From positions 1 through 7,938 of the forward strand of contig CAHJWV010000745.1 of NCBI GenBank assembly GCA_903643055.1: DNA of 7,938 nt, written 5' to 3'. This document shows, piece after piece, positions 1 to 5,734 of this stretch (within the stretch, counting starts at the first letter, position 1; each line of letters opens with the position of its first letter). A program made the position numbers and the translations under genes. The stretch comes from Burkholderiales bacterium (GTDB taxonomy: Bacteria > Pseudomonadota > Gammaproteobacteria > Burkholderiales > Burkholderiaceae). The notes below the pieces were generated by a model. The model worked only from the letters and a program-made list of their open reading frames with translations, did no database searches and had not been told where the DNA came from.

Positions 1-135
1 GTCGCCGACCAGCGACAGCAGCGCATAGGTCTGCGCCGGCGTTTCCGCAGCGTGCGCCGGCCATGCGCAGGCAAGCAAGCCGGCGCCAATCAGTTGCCAG
101 GCCTTGCGCCGCAGCGTGGATGTTTCTCTTCTCAT
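1..135 (-). CDS. Exported hypothetical protein or lipoprotein, N-terminal 45 residues only (partial)
   Basis: The reading frame is open from an ATG (complement of 133-135) to the left window edge, so only 45 residues are visible. The N-terminus looks like a secretion signal. It has a basic n-region (R2, R3, R9, R10, K11), then a hydrophobic stretch from about L15 to W25. Two processing routes are possible: signal peptidase I after AHA at residues 27-29, or lipoprotein processing at a lipobox-like LLAC (residues 20-23, Cys23), which has a less usual Leu at -2. The start is supported by a strong Shine-Dalgarno, GGGAGG (complement of 145-150), about 9 bases upstream. It lies 90 bases downstream of the response-regulator gene on the same strand and could be cotranscribed with it. 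The visible mature part (AETPAQTYALLSLVGD) does not let me name a family. It does not look like the membrane-anchored start of a CreC histidine kinase. Confidence 0.75.
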   Translation of the reverse strand, partial: MRRETSTLRRKAWQLIGAGLLACAWPAHAAETPAQTYALLSLVGD

Positions 136-207
136 TGGTGTGATCCTCCCAGATCGATGGGTTGAGGCCGCAGCCTTGAATTCAGGGCCCGCGATTGTGC
201 TCGGGTT

Positions 208-223
208 GTGCGTTTGAGCGCAC
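208..223 (-). terminator. Small hairpin just after the response-regulator stop codon (weak candidate)
   Basis: GTGCG (208-212) and CGCAC (219-223) form a 5-bp stem with a 6-base loop, plus one possible wobble pair. It starts two bases past the creB stop codon on the minus strand. No T-tract follows, so an intrinsic terminator is doubtful. It may only be a transcript-end structure, with readthrough into the next gene. Confidence 0.2.
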
Positions 224-225
224 CG

Positions 226-954
226 TTATTTCGAAGGACGAACGGCGGGCAAATCTTCTGCCAGTGCGTAGCCGCTGCCGCGATGCGTGCGGATCGGATC
301 GAGCGACGGTGCAATTAGCTTCATCTTCGCGCGCAGCGTTTTCACGTGGGCATCGACAGTGCGGTCGAGGCTTTCGGTGGCGTCGTCCCACACGCGTTCG
401 AGCAAGGTGTCGCGCGAGAACACATGGCCGGGGCGCGAGGCCAAAGTCTTCAGCAGGCCGTATTCATAGCGCGACAGCTCCAGCAACAGTCCATAGAAGC
501 GGATCTGCCGCCGGCCTTCATCGACAGCAAGAGGCGGCAGCGGCGCCACAACGGCCGGGGCCGCGGCCGATGCGCTGGCTGCTGCGGGCCGGGCTGATCG
601 GCGCAGCACCGAGCGCACCCGCGCCACCAGCTCACGCGGCGAGAACGGCTTCGCGACATAGTCGTCGGCGCCCAGTTCCAGCCCGACGACGCGATCGATT
701 TCATCGCTGCGCGCGGTCAGGAACACCACCGGCACGTCGGCCCGTTCACGGATGCGCTTGAAGACTTCGAAGCCGCTCAGGTCCGGCAGGCCGACGTCGA
801 GGATCACGAGCGCCGGCGGCTGCGCACTGACCTGCACCAGCGCTTCTTCGCCGGTGGCGCACCACACCGGCTCGAAGCCGTCGGTGCGCAGCGCGTACTG
901 CAGCGTGTCGGCGATGCCGGGCTCGTCTTCGACGATCAGGATGCGTGGACGCAT
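226..954 (-). CDS. creB: Two-component response regulator, CreB-like (OmpR/PhoB family)
   Basis: A 242-residue cytoplasmic DNA-binding regulator. The receiver domain spans about residues 3-117 and has the acidic pocket E9/D10, phospho-acceptor D53 in ILDVGLPD, T80 and K102 in the conserved KPFSPRE. A linker rich in Ala and Pro (about 120-141) leads to an OmpR-type winged-helix domain (about 142-234). There the stretches SRYEYGLLKTLASRPG and DRTVDAHVKTLRAK match the DNA-binding helices of the subfamily. Resemblance to E. coli CreB runs through both domains (GIADTLQY, DVGLPDLSGFE, LELGADDYVAKPFSPRE, THRGSGY). Known CreB answers the sensor CreC and controls the Cre regulon. No creC is visible here: upstream is cysK and downstream an exported protein. 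The ATG is preceded by GAGGGG at a spacing of about 6 bases, and the first residues fit the beta-1 strand of the receiver, so the start is secure. The family is certain; the CreB subfamily is likely. Confidence 0.82.
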   Translation of the reverse strand: MRPRILIVEDEPGIADTLQYALRTDGFEPVWCATGEEALVQVSAQPPALVILDVGLPDLSGFEVFKRIRERADVPVVFLTARSDEIDRVVGLELGADDYVAKPFSPRELVARVRSVLRRSARPAAASASAAAPAVVAPLPPLAVDEGRRQIRFYGLLLELSRYEYGLLKTLASRPGHVFSRDTLLERVWDDATESLDRTVDAHVKTLRAKMKLIAPSLDPIRTHRGSGYALAEDLPAVRPSK

Positions 955-964
955 GTCAGCCCCT

Positions 965-986
965 CGCCTGCCAGGTACGGCAGGCG
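965..986 (-). promoter_or_regulatory. Perfect 8-bp hairpin next to the creB ribosome-binding site
   Basis: CGCCTGCC (965-972) and GGCAGGCG (979-986) are exact inverted complements around a 6-base loop. On the minus strand the hairpin ends next to the GAGGGG Shine-Dalgarno of creB, within about 10 bases of the start codon. It would sit in the creB leader RNA if creB is read from upstream, and could affect translation initiation or act as an operator dyad. The structure is seen directly; the role is inferred. Confidence 0.4.
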
Positions 987-989
987 ATC

Positions 990-1024
990 CCCCAAGGGAA
1001 TGCGGGCCGGCTTGGGGCGGCCCG
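990..1024. terminator. Overlapping alternative GC hairpins between cysK and creB
   Basis: Two 7-bp stems share this segment and cannot both form fully. One pairs CCCCAAG (990-996) with CTTGGGG (1011-1017). The other pairs CGGGCCG (1003-1009) with CGGCCCG (1018-1024). They lie 33 or more bases past the cysK stop codon and before creB. No run of T follows on the minus strand, so this is at best an atypical terminator or a site of RNA processing. From general impression, such GC hairpin segments may be dispersed intergenic repeats in this bacterial group; one copy in one window cannot show that. Confidence 0.35.
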
Positions 1025-1056
1025 GCGCTCGGTCCGCTCGCGTTCTGAACCGCCCA

Positions 1057-1977
1057 TCATTCAGCAGGCAGGAAGCCTTCGATCGACAGATAGCGTTCGC
1101 CGGTGTCGTAGTTGAAGCCGAGGATCGTCGCGCCGTGCGCGAACTCGGGCAGCTTTTGCGCGATCGCCGCCAAGGTGGCGCCCGATGAAATGCCCACCAG
1201 CAAGCCTTCTTCGCGCGCGGCGCGGCGGGCCATTTCGCGAGCGGCTTCGGCTTCGACCTGGATCACGCCGTCGAGCAGCGCGGTGTGCAGGTTCTTTGGA
1301 ATGAAGCCGGCGCCGATGCCCTGAATCGGGTGCGGGCTCGGCTTGCCGCCGCTGATCACCGGCGAGGCGCTGGGCTCCACGGCAAACACCTTCAGCTTCG
1401 GCCACATTGCCTTCAGCACTTGCGCGCAGCCAGTGATGTGCCCGCCGGTGCCGACGCCGGTGATCAGCGCATCGACGCCGCTCGGGAAGTCGGCGGCGAT
1501 CTCCTGCGCGGTCGTGCGCACATGGACATCGATGTTGGCGGGGTTGTCGAACTGCTGCGGCATCCAGCCGCCCGGTGTTTCAGCCACCAACTCGGTAGCG
1601 CGGGCGATTGCGCCATTCATGCCCTTCTCGCGCGGTGTCAGCACGAAGCTTGCGCCATAGGCCAGCATCAGGCGGCGCCGCTCGACGCTCATGCTTTCGG
1701 GCATCACCAGCACCAGCTTGTAGCCCTTCACCGCAGCAACCATCGCCAGCCCGACCCCGGTGTTGCCGGACGTCGGCTCGATGATGGTGCCGCCGGCTTT
1801 CAGCACGCCGCTTTGCTCGGCGTCGTCGATCATCGCCAGCGCGATGCGGTCCTTGATCGAGCCGCCGGGGTTGGACCGCTCGCTCTTCACATAGACGCTG
1901 TGCGCGTTGCCGAACAAGCGGTTGATGCGGATGTGCGGCGTGTTGCCGATGGTCTGCAGGACGTTCTGAGCGAGCAT
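1057..1977 (-). CDS. cysK: Cysteine synthase A (O-acetylserine sulfhydrylase)
   Basis: A 306-residue fold-type II PLP enzyme that makes L-cysteine from O-acetyl-L-serine and sulfide in the cytoplasm, the last step of cysteine synthesis. Visible landmarks in order are: the N-terminal IGNTP motif (10-14); the PLP-binding lysine K42 in NPGGSIKDR; the substrate-carboxylate loop TSGNTG (69-74); the PLP-phosphate loop GVGTGG (174-179); [10 protein letters not shown] (218-227), typical of CysK; and GISSGA (262-267), whose S265 should contact the pyridine nitrogen. Length fits the family (about 300-325). NPGGSIKD and the QGIGAGF region favour CysK over CysM. Small differences from the commonest CysK are HIRINRLF after IGNTP and His180 after the GTGG loop. 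A GGAG Shine-Dalgarno sits about 7 bases before the ATG. The gene is divergent from hemE, and the next gene on its strand (creB) begins 102 bases beyond its stop, so it may be monocistronic. Confidence 0.93.
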   Translation of the reverse strand: MLAQNVLQTIGNTPHIRINRLFGNAHSVYVKSERSNPGGSIKDRIALAMIDDAEQSGVLKAGGTIIEPTSGNTGVGLAMVAAVKGYKLVLVMPESMSVERRRLMLAYGASFVLTPREKGMNGAIARATELVAETPGGWMPQQFDNPANIDVHVRTTAQEIAADFPSGVDALITGVGTGGHITGCAQVLKAMWPKLKVFAVEPSASPVISGGKPSPHPIQGIGAGFIPKNLHTALLDGVIQVEAEAAREMARRAAREEGLLVGISSGATLAAIAQKLPEFAHGATILGFNYDTGERYLSIEGFLPAE

Positions 1978-1989
1978 GGCGATCTCCGG

Positions 1990-2009
1990 TCGGGAAGAAA
2001 ACCTCCCGA
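1990..2009 (-). promoter_or_regulatory. Small inverted repeat in the cysK leader
   Basis: TCGGGA (1990-1995) and TCCCGA (2004-2009) form a 6-bp stem with an 8-base loop just upstream of the GGAG Shine-Dalgarno of cysK. It could be a leader hairpin. I see no recognisable CysB site and no classical riboswitch. Confidence 0.2.
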
Positions 2010-2084
2010 GAGCCGCGCACCTGCCCGGGAAGGGCGCCGGCTGGCACGCGGTAAGCCCGGGCGCTCGGCTGGCTGGATGCGGTT

Positions 2085-2101
2085 GGGAGGGGATGGATAA
2101 T
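2085..2101 (+). promoter_or_regulatory. hemE start region: distant purine-rich SD and a -10-like GATAAT
   Basis: GGGAGGGG (2085-2092) is the only Shine-Dalgarno-like element before hemE, and it ends 14 bases before the ATG, which is unusually far. GATAAT (2096-2101) matches the sigma-70 -10 consensus at five of six positions. Used as a promoter, it would start RNA at about 2107-2108, on the start codon itself, giving a leaderless message. No good -35 hexamer is seen 16-18 bases upstream. Both readings are tentative. An in-frame TAA at 2098-2100 rules out any earlier start. Confidence 0.3.
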
Positions 2102-2106
2102 TCCGC

Positions 2107-3198
2107 ATGCTATCCAATCTCCAGAACGACACCTTCCTGCGCGCGTGCCTGCGCCAGCCCACGACCTACACGCCGGTATGGCTGATGCGCCAGGCCGGGC
2201 GCTACCTGCCGGAATACCGCGCCACGCGGGCCAAGGCAGGCAGCTTCATGGGCCTGGCGACGAACACCGATTTCGCGACCGAAGTGACGCTGCAGCCGCT
2301 GGAGCGCTATGCGCTGGATGCGGCCATCCTGTTCAGCGACATCCTGACCGTGCCCGATGCGATGGGCCTGGGCTTGAGCTTCGCGATTGGCGAAGGGCCG
2401 AAGTTCGCGTCGCCGGTTCGCGATGAAGCGGCGGTGGCGCGGCTCGAAGTGCCCGACATGAACAAGCTGCGCTATGTGTTCGATGCGGTCGCGTCGATCC
2501 GCAAGGCGCTGAACGGCCGCGTGCCGCTGATCGGCTTCTCGGGCAGCCCCTGGACGCTGGCCTGCTACATGGTCGAAGGCGCCGGCTCCGATGACTATCG
2601 CCTGGTCAAGACCATGCTCTACAGCCGACCTGACCTGATGCACCGCATGCTGGAGATCAATGCCCAGGCGGTCGCGCAGTACCTGAACGCGCAGATCGAC
2701 GCCGGCGCCCAGGCCGTGATGATTTTCGACAGCTGGGGCGGCGTGCTGGCCGATGGCGCCTTCCAGGCCTTCAGCCTGGCCTACACCCGCCAGGTGCTGG
2801 CGCAGGTCAAGACCCATCACGACGGCCAGCGCATTCCGCGCATCGTGTTCACGAAGGGCGGCGGGCTGTGGCTCGATGAGATCGCCGATTCGGGCGCCGA
2901 TGTGGTTGGCCTCGACTGGACGGTGAACCTGGCCGCCGCGCGCTCGCGCATCGGCCACAAGGTGGCGCTGCAGGGCAACCTCGACCCGAATGTGCTGTTC
3001 GCCGGGCCGGAGCAGATCCGCGCCGAAGTCGCCCGCACACTTACGAGCTTTGGCCCGGCGGTGTCAAGCGATGGCCGCGTCGGGGGGCATGTTTTTAACC
3101 TCGGCCACGGCATCAGCCAGCACACGCCGCCAGAGCATGTGTCGGTTTTGGTCGATGCGGTTCAGGAGTACTCACGCGCGCTGCATGCCCAGCCCTGA
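2107..3198 (+). CDS. hemE: Uroporphyrinogen decarboxylase
   Basis: A 363-residue cytoplasmic TIM-barrel enzyme that removes the four acetate carboxyls of uroporphyrinogen III to give coproporphyrinogen III in heme synthesis; it needs no cofactor. Family signatures are intact: [15 protein letters not shown] (24-38), with R28 and R32 for substrate carboxylates; LFSDIL (75-80), with the catalytic-pocket D78; [16 protein letters not shown] (143-158), with Y154; [20 protein letters not shown]; and FNLGHGI (330-336), with H334. Length is close to E. coli HemE (about 354). A short insert, PAVSSDGRV, precedes [10 protein letters not shown]. The start is fixed by an in-frame stop 9 bases upstream and by the N-terminus [14 protein letters not shown], which aligns with the family from its first residues. 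The Shine-Dalgarno spacing is long. It precedes priA on the same strand, but with a 360-base gap that argues against simple cotranscription. Confidence 0.97.
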   Translation: MLSNLQNDTFLRACLRQPTTYTPVWLMRQAGRYLPEYRATRAKAGSFMGLATNTDFATEVTLQPLERYALDAAILFSDILTVPDAMGLGLSFAIGEGPKFASPVRDEAAVARLEVPDMNKLRYVFDAVASIRKALNGRVPLIGFSGSPWTLACYMVEGAGSDDYRLVKTMLYSRPDLMHRMLEINAQAVAQYLNAQIDAGAQAVMIFDSWGGVLADGAFQAFSLAYTRQVLAQVKTHHDGQRIPRIVFTKGGGLWLDEIADSGADVVGLDWTVNLAAARSRIGHKVALQGNLDPNVLFAGPEQIRAEVARTLTSFGPAVSSDGRVGGHVFNLGHGISQHTPPEHVSVLVDAVQEYSRALHAQP

Positions 3199-3262
3199 AA
3201 CCAGGCTCGCGGGCGATCAGCAGATCAACAATTCACCGCGAATTCGGACCAGGGGGCTTGAC

Positions 3263-3271
3263 TTATCCCCA
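3263..3271 (+). promoter_or_regulatory. DnaA-box-like site, 8 of 9
   Basis: TTATCCCCA differs from the DnaA consensus TTATCCACA at one position. It overlaps the last base of a -35-like TTGACT (3258-3263), so bound DnaA could block or modulate a promoter there. It has the same orientation as the perfect box 187 bases downstream. Confidence 0.4.
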
Positions 3272-3339
3272 AAGCGGCGTTGTGAGAATTTGTTTATTTA
3301 TTCAACAGCTTGTTTCCCAGACCTGGACGGGTGCCGCGC

Positions 3340-3352
3340 TAAGTTGTTGATT
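3340..3352 (-). promoter_or_regulatory. Match to the IHF-binding consensus
   Basis: TAAGTTGTTGATT fits the complement of WATCAANNNNTTR at every specified position. It lies between the two better DnaA boxes in an AT-richer tract. IHF bends DNA and assists DnaA at oriC, datA and DARS2 in E. coli. Binding here is inferred from sequence alone; a match of this quality would occur about once in 65 kb per strand in random DNA of even composition. Confidence 0.35.
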
Positions 3353-3424
3353 TCATTGGTAACGCTGCACTGCTTCGAAAGAAGGCAATTCAGCCATAGC
3401 CCCCCAAAATCAACGATTTAGCGT

Positions 3425-3449
3425 CTTTGTGTGCAGGTTCCCCACAAAG
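3425..3449. repeat. Inverted repeat CTTTGTG / CACAAAG adjoining the perfect DnaA box
   Basis: CTTTGTG (3425-3431) and CACAAAG (3443-3449) are exact complements with an 11-base loop. The right arm directly abuts the perfect DnaA box and overlaps a degenerate one (TTCCCCACA, 3438-3446, 7/9). It could be a protein-binding dyad or an RNA hairpin in the priA leader. Confidence 0.4.
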
Positions 3450-3458
3450 TTATCCACA
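3450..3458 (+). promoter_or_regulatory. Perfect DnaA box (TTATCCACA)
   Basis: An exact match to the high-affinity DnaA consensus, 101 bases upstream of the priA start. DnaA is the replication initiator and a transcription factor. Placement before a replication-restart gene suggests either DnaA control of priA or a DnaA-titrating or reactivating locus. This is not expected to be oriC, which in betaproteobacteria normally lies by dnaA and rpmH, neither of which is here. Confidence 0.55.
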
Positions 3459-3470
3459 GGAGTGGTGGAA

Positions 3471-3539
3471 AGCTCCAAAAGCCTTTGCGAATCAGCCACT
3501 TAACGCCATTCCCTCATGAAAGCTTGAGCTTTGGGAGCT
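3471..3539 (+). promoter_or_regulatory. priA leader with two mutually exclusive inverted repeats
   Basis: The 12-base arm 3471-3482 (AGCTCCAAAAGC) can pair with 3528-3539 (GCTTTGGGAGCT) at 11 of 12 positions across a 45-base loop. Alternatively, AAAGCT (3519-3524) pairs perfectly with AGCTTT (3527-3532) as a 14-base palindrome with a 2-base centre. The two folds compete for AGCTTT. The right arm ends 4 bases before the GGAG Shine-Dalgarno of priA (3544-3547), so folding could change its access. Regulation is inferred. Confidence 0.35.
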
Positions 3540-3558
3540 AACTGGAGCCCTCTCGCCG

Positions 3559-5628
3559 ATGGATGACGGGCGTCGTTTGCGGGTGGCGGTCGATGCGCCG
3601 CAGCACAGCGGGCTGCAAGGTGCGCTGGACTACGCATGCGAGCGTTTGCTCACACCTGGCACGCTGGTGCGTGTGCCGCTCGGTCGCCGCGAAGTGCCGG
3701 GCCTGGTGTGGCCGGGCGCGGCTTCCGATGAGCCGTCGCTCGTGCTGAAGCCGATCGCCCAGGTGATTGACAGTCTGCCGCCGCTGTCGGCCCGCTGGTG
3801 CGAGCTCGTCGGCTTCACCGCCGCTTACTACCAACGTGCGCTGGGCGAAGTGGCGCTCTCGGTGCTGCCGCCAGAGCTGCGCAAGCTCGATGACCTGCAG
3901 ATCGCCAACCGCATCGCCCGCCTGCGCAAGGCTTTCGTCCAGCCGCTGGCGCCTCGCCCGCAGGCCGAGCGCCCGCCGCTCAGCGAAGAGCAGGCGGCGG
4001 TGCTGGCCCGTTTGTCCACCTTGAGCCCGCCTGGCGCGGCGCCGGTCGTGCTGCTGCACGGGCTGACCGGCAGTGGCAAGACCGAGGTGTACCTGCGCGC
4101 GGCCGAGGAGGCGCTGGCCAGCGGCCGGCAGGCGTTGGTGCTGGTGCCGGAGATCAACCTGACACCGCAGCTTGAAGCCCGCTTTGCCGAGCGCTTCGGT
4201 GGTGGCGCCGCGCCGCGCCGCATCGTCTCGCTGCACAGCGGCTTGACGCCGGCACAGCGGCTGAAGAACTGGCTGGCCGCCCATCTCGGCTTGGCCGATT
4301 TGGTGCTCGGCACGCGGCTGGCGGTGTTTGCATCGATGCCGCGGCTCGGGCTGATCGTCGTCGACGAAGAGCACGACCCTTCCTACAAGCAGCAGGACGG
4401 CGCCCGTTATTCGGCGCGTGATCTGGCGATCTACCGCGGCAAGCTCGAAGGCGCCTGCGTCGTGCTTGGGTCGGCCACGCCGTCGTTCGAAACCTGGCAC
4501 CGCGCGGAGCAAGGCCGCTATGTGCGCCTGTCGATGCCCAGCCGCATTGGCGGCGGCGCGCTGCCGGCGGTGAGGCTGGTCGACATGAACCTGCAGCCGA
4601 AGGTCAAAGGCGTCAGCTCGGCGATCTCGCCGCCGCTGCTGGCCGCGTTGGCGCAGCGGCTGGAGCGCGGCGAGCAGAGCCTGGTGTTCCTGAACCGGCG
4701 CGGCTATGCACCGGTGCTGCATTGCACCGATTGCGGCTGGAAGAGTGCCTGCCCGCATTGCAGTGCCTTCCGCGTCTTCCACAAGATCGACCGCACCTTG
4801 CGCTGCCACCACTGCGGCATGACGCAGCCGGTGCCGCGCGCCTGCCCCGATTGCGGCAACCTCGACATCGGCTCGATGGGCCGCGGCACCGAGCAGCTTG
4901 AAGAGCAACTGGCCACGCTGCTGCCGGGCGCGCGCGTGGCGCGCATCGATGCCGACAGCACGAAGCTGAAAGGATCGTTGGAGGCCCAACTGTCGGCGGT
5001 GCATGCCGGTGATGTCGATGTGCTGGTCGGCACGCAGATGATCGCCAAGGGGCACGACTTTCGCCGCATCACGCTGGTGGCTACCGTCAATGCCGACAGT
5101 GCCTTGTTCAGCAGCGACTTCCGTGCGCCCGAGCGCCTGTTTGCCTTGCTGATGCAGGCGGCAGGCCGCGCCGGGCGCGACGCTTCACAAGCCGCGCGCA
5201 GCGAGATGTGGGTTCAGACCTGGCACCCGCTGCACCCGCTTTACGGCGCGCTGCGTCAGCACGATTACGCCGCCTTTGCCGCCAGCCAGCTGAAGGAGCG
5301 CGAGATGGCCGGCCTGCCACCGTATTCGCACCTGGCGCTGCTGCGTGCCGAAGCGCGCACCGTCGAGGCGGCGCGGGAGTTTCTTCAGGCGGCGGCCGAT
5401 GCCGCGGCGTTGATCCCCGGCGCGGCCGAGTTGCTGATCTACCCGCCAGTGCCGACCAGCGTGGCCCGCGTGGCCAACATCGAGCGCATGCAGATGCTGG
5501 TCGAGGCCTCATCGCGCGGCGTCTTGCAGCGGGTGTTGACGCCGTGGATGGCGGCCTTGCCGGGGCTGCGCCATCAGCACAAGGCGGTGTTGCGCTGGGC
5601 GATGGACGTTGATCCGCTGGCGATCTGA
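3559..5628 (+). CDS. priA: Primosomal protein N' (replication restart helicase PriA)
   Basis: A 689-residue 3'-5' DNA helicase that recognises stalled or abandoned forks and starts reloading of the replicative helicase. In order: an N-terminal 3'-DNA-end-binding domain (about 6-105, with LDY at 23-25 and PGTLVRVPLGRR); Walker A GLTGSGK (168-174); the Walker B/DEEH box (269-272); GSATPS (304-309); FLNRRGYAP (377-385); a zinc module with eight cysteines (389, 392, 398, 401, 416, 419, 429, 432) inserted in the second helicase lobe; motif V GTQMIAKGHDF (491-501); motif VI QAAGRAGR (533-540); and a C-terminal domain ending in the conserved DVDP. E. coli PriA has 732 residues. The shortfall lies before Walker A (K174 here, about K230 there), where most of the winged-helix domain seems absent. 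The start ATG has GGAG 11 bases upstream, and the protein begins at the family's usual point. All catalytic motifs are present. Confidence 0.96.
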   Translation: MDDGRRLRVAVDAPQHSGLQGALDYACERLLTPGTLVRVPLGRREVPGLVWPGAASDEPSLVLKPIAQVIDSLPPLSARWCELVGFTAAYYQRALGEVALSVLPPELRKLDDLQIANRIARLRKAFVQPLAPRPQAERPPLSEEQAAVLARLSTLSPPGAAPVVLLHGLTGSGKTEVYLRAAEEALASGRQALVLVPEINLTPQLEARFAERFGGGAAPRRIVSLHSGLTPAQRLKNWLAAHLGLADLVLGTRLAVFASMPRLGLIVVDEEHDPSYKQQDGARYSARDLAIYRGKLEGACVVLGSATPSFETWHRAEQGRYVRLSMPSRIGGGALPAVRLVDMNLQPKVKGVSSAISPPLLAALAQRLERGEQSLVFLNRRGYAPVLHCTDCGWKSACPHCSAFRVFHKIDRTLRCHHCGMTQPVPRACPDCGNLDIGSMGRGTEQLEEQLATLLPGARVARIDADSTKLKGSLEAQLSAVHAGDVDVLVGTQMIAKGHDFRRITLVATVNADSALFSSDFRAPERLFALLMQAAGRAGRDASQAARSEMWVQTWHPLHPLYGALRQHDYAAFAASQLKEREMAGLPPYSHLALLRAEARTVEAAREFLQAAADAAALIPGAAELLIYPPVPTSVARVANIERMQMLVEASSRGVLQRVLTPWMAALPGLRHQHKAVLRWAMDVDPLAI

Positions 5629-5734
5629 TCCGTGCCGACCCAATTTTTGTCGAGCCCCGCCGACCGCGCACCACGTACCCCGCGTCACGCCGTCTACAGT
5701 TCGCCCCGCTGAATTCGATTTGCTGGAGATTTCC

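Larger units (their letters stand above)
3199..3558. other. Gene-free AT-richer intergenic island between hemE and priA
   Basis: A 360-base stretch with no convincing gene, clearly richer in A and T than its surroundings, especially 3286-3310 (TTTGTTTATTTATTC) and 3340-3360. It holds DnaA-box-like sites at 3263-3271, 3438-3446 (7/9) and 3450-3458, an IHF-consensus match at 3340-3352, an inverted repeat at 3425-3449, and the paired inverted repeats of the priA leader at 3471-3539. An imperfect hairpin, AGCC(C)TG with CAGGCT, spans the hemE stop (about 3191-3207) without a T-tract. No ordered sigma-70 promoter stands out. Confidence 0.6.

Noticed and set aside
1285..2100. A 271-codon plus-strand frame opposite cysK
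   Set aside because: No domain signature and composition typical of antisense shadows; cysK on the other strand has every catalytic motif.
2093..2185. Short ATG frame overlapping the hemE start, a possible upstream leader peptide
   Set aside because: The ATG is immediately after the purine run with no spacing for ribosome binding, and the peptide shows no pattern.
3258..3289. A sigma-70 promoter from TTGACT (3258-3263) and an extended TGTGAGAAT (-10 GAGAAT, 3284-3289)
   Set aside because: The spacer would be 20 bases and the -10 matches only four of six; noted only because the DnaA-like box overlaps it.
3187..3421. Possible small protein starting at an ATG within the end of hemE and running through the intergenic island
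   Set aside because: No Shine-Dalgarno, no domain, and its frame runs through the DnaA and IHF sites; it is the end of a frame open by chance inside hemE.
3199..3558. Chromosomal replication origin (oriC)
   Set aside because: Only one perfect and one near-perfect DnaA box, with no dnaA, rpmH, gidA or parAB nearby; a regulatory or titration locus is more plausible.
3538..5055. A 505-codon open frame on the minus strand opposite priA
   Set aside because: It is rich in Arg, Gln, His and Ala, has no recognisable domain and mirrors the codon pattern of priA; long antisense frames are normal in GC-rich DNA.
5609..5734. An N-terminal extension of the dehydratase from a TTG inside priA
   Set aside because: The added residues have no family counterpart, and the ATG at 5735 has a well-placed GGAG.
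5629..5734. A priA terminator at the T-run in CAATTTTTGTC or a promoter with TACAGT (5695-5700)
   Set aside because: No stable stem precedes the T-run, and no acceptable -35 lies 16-18 bases before TACAGT.
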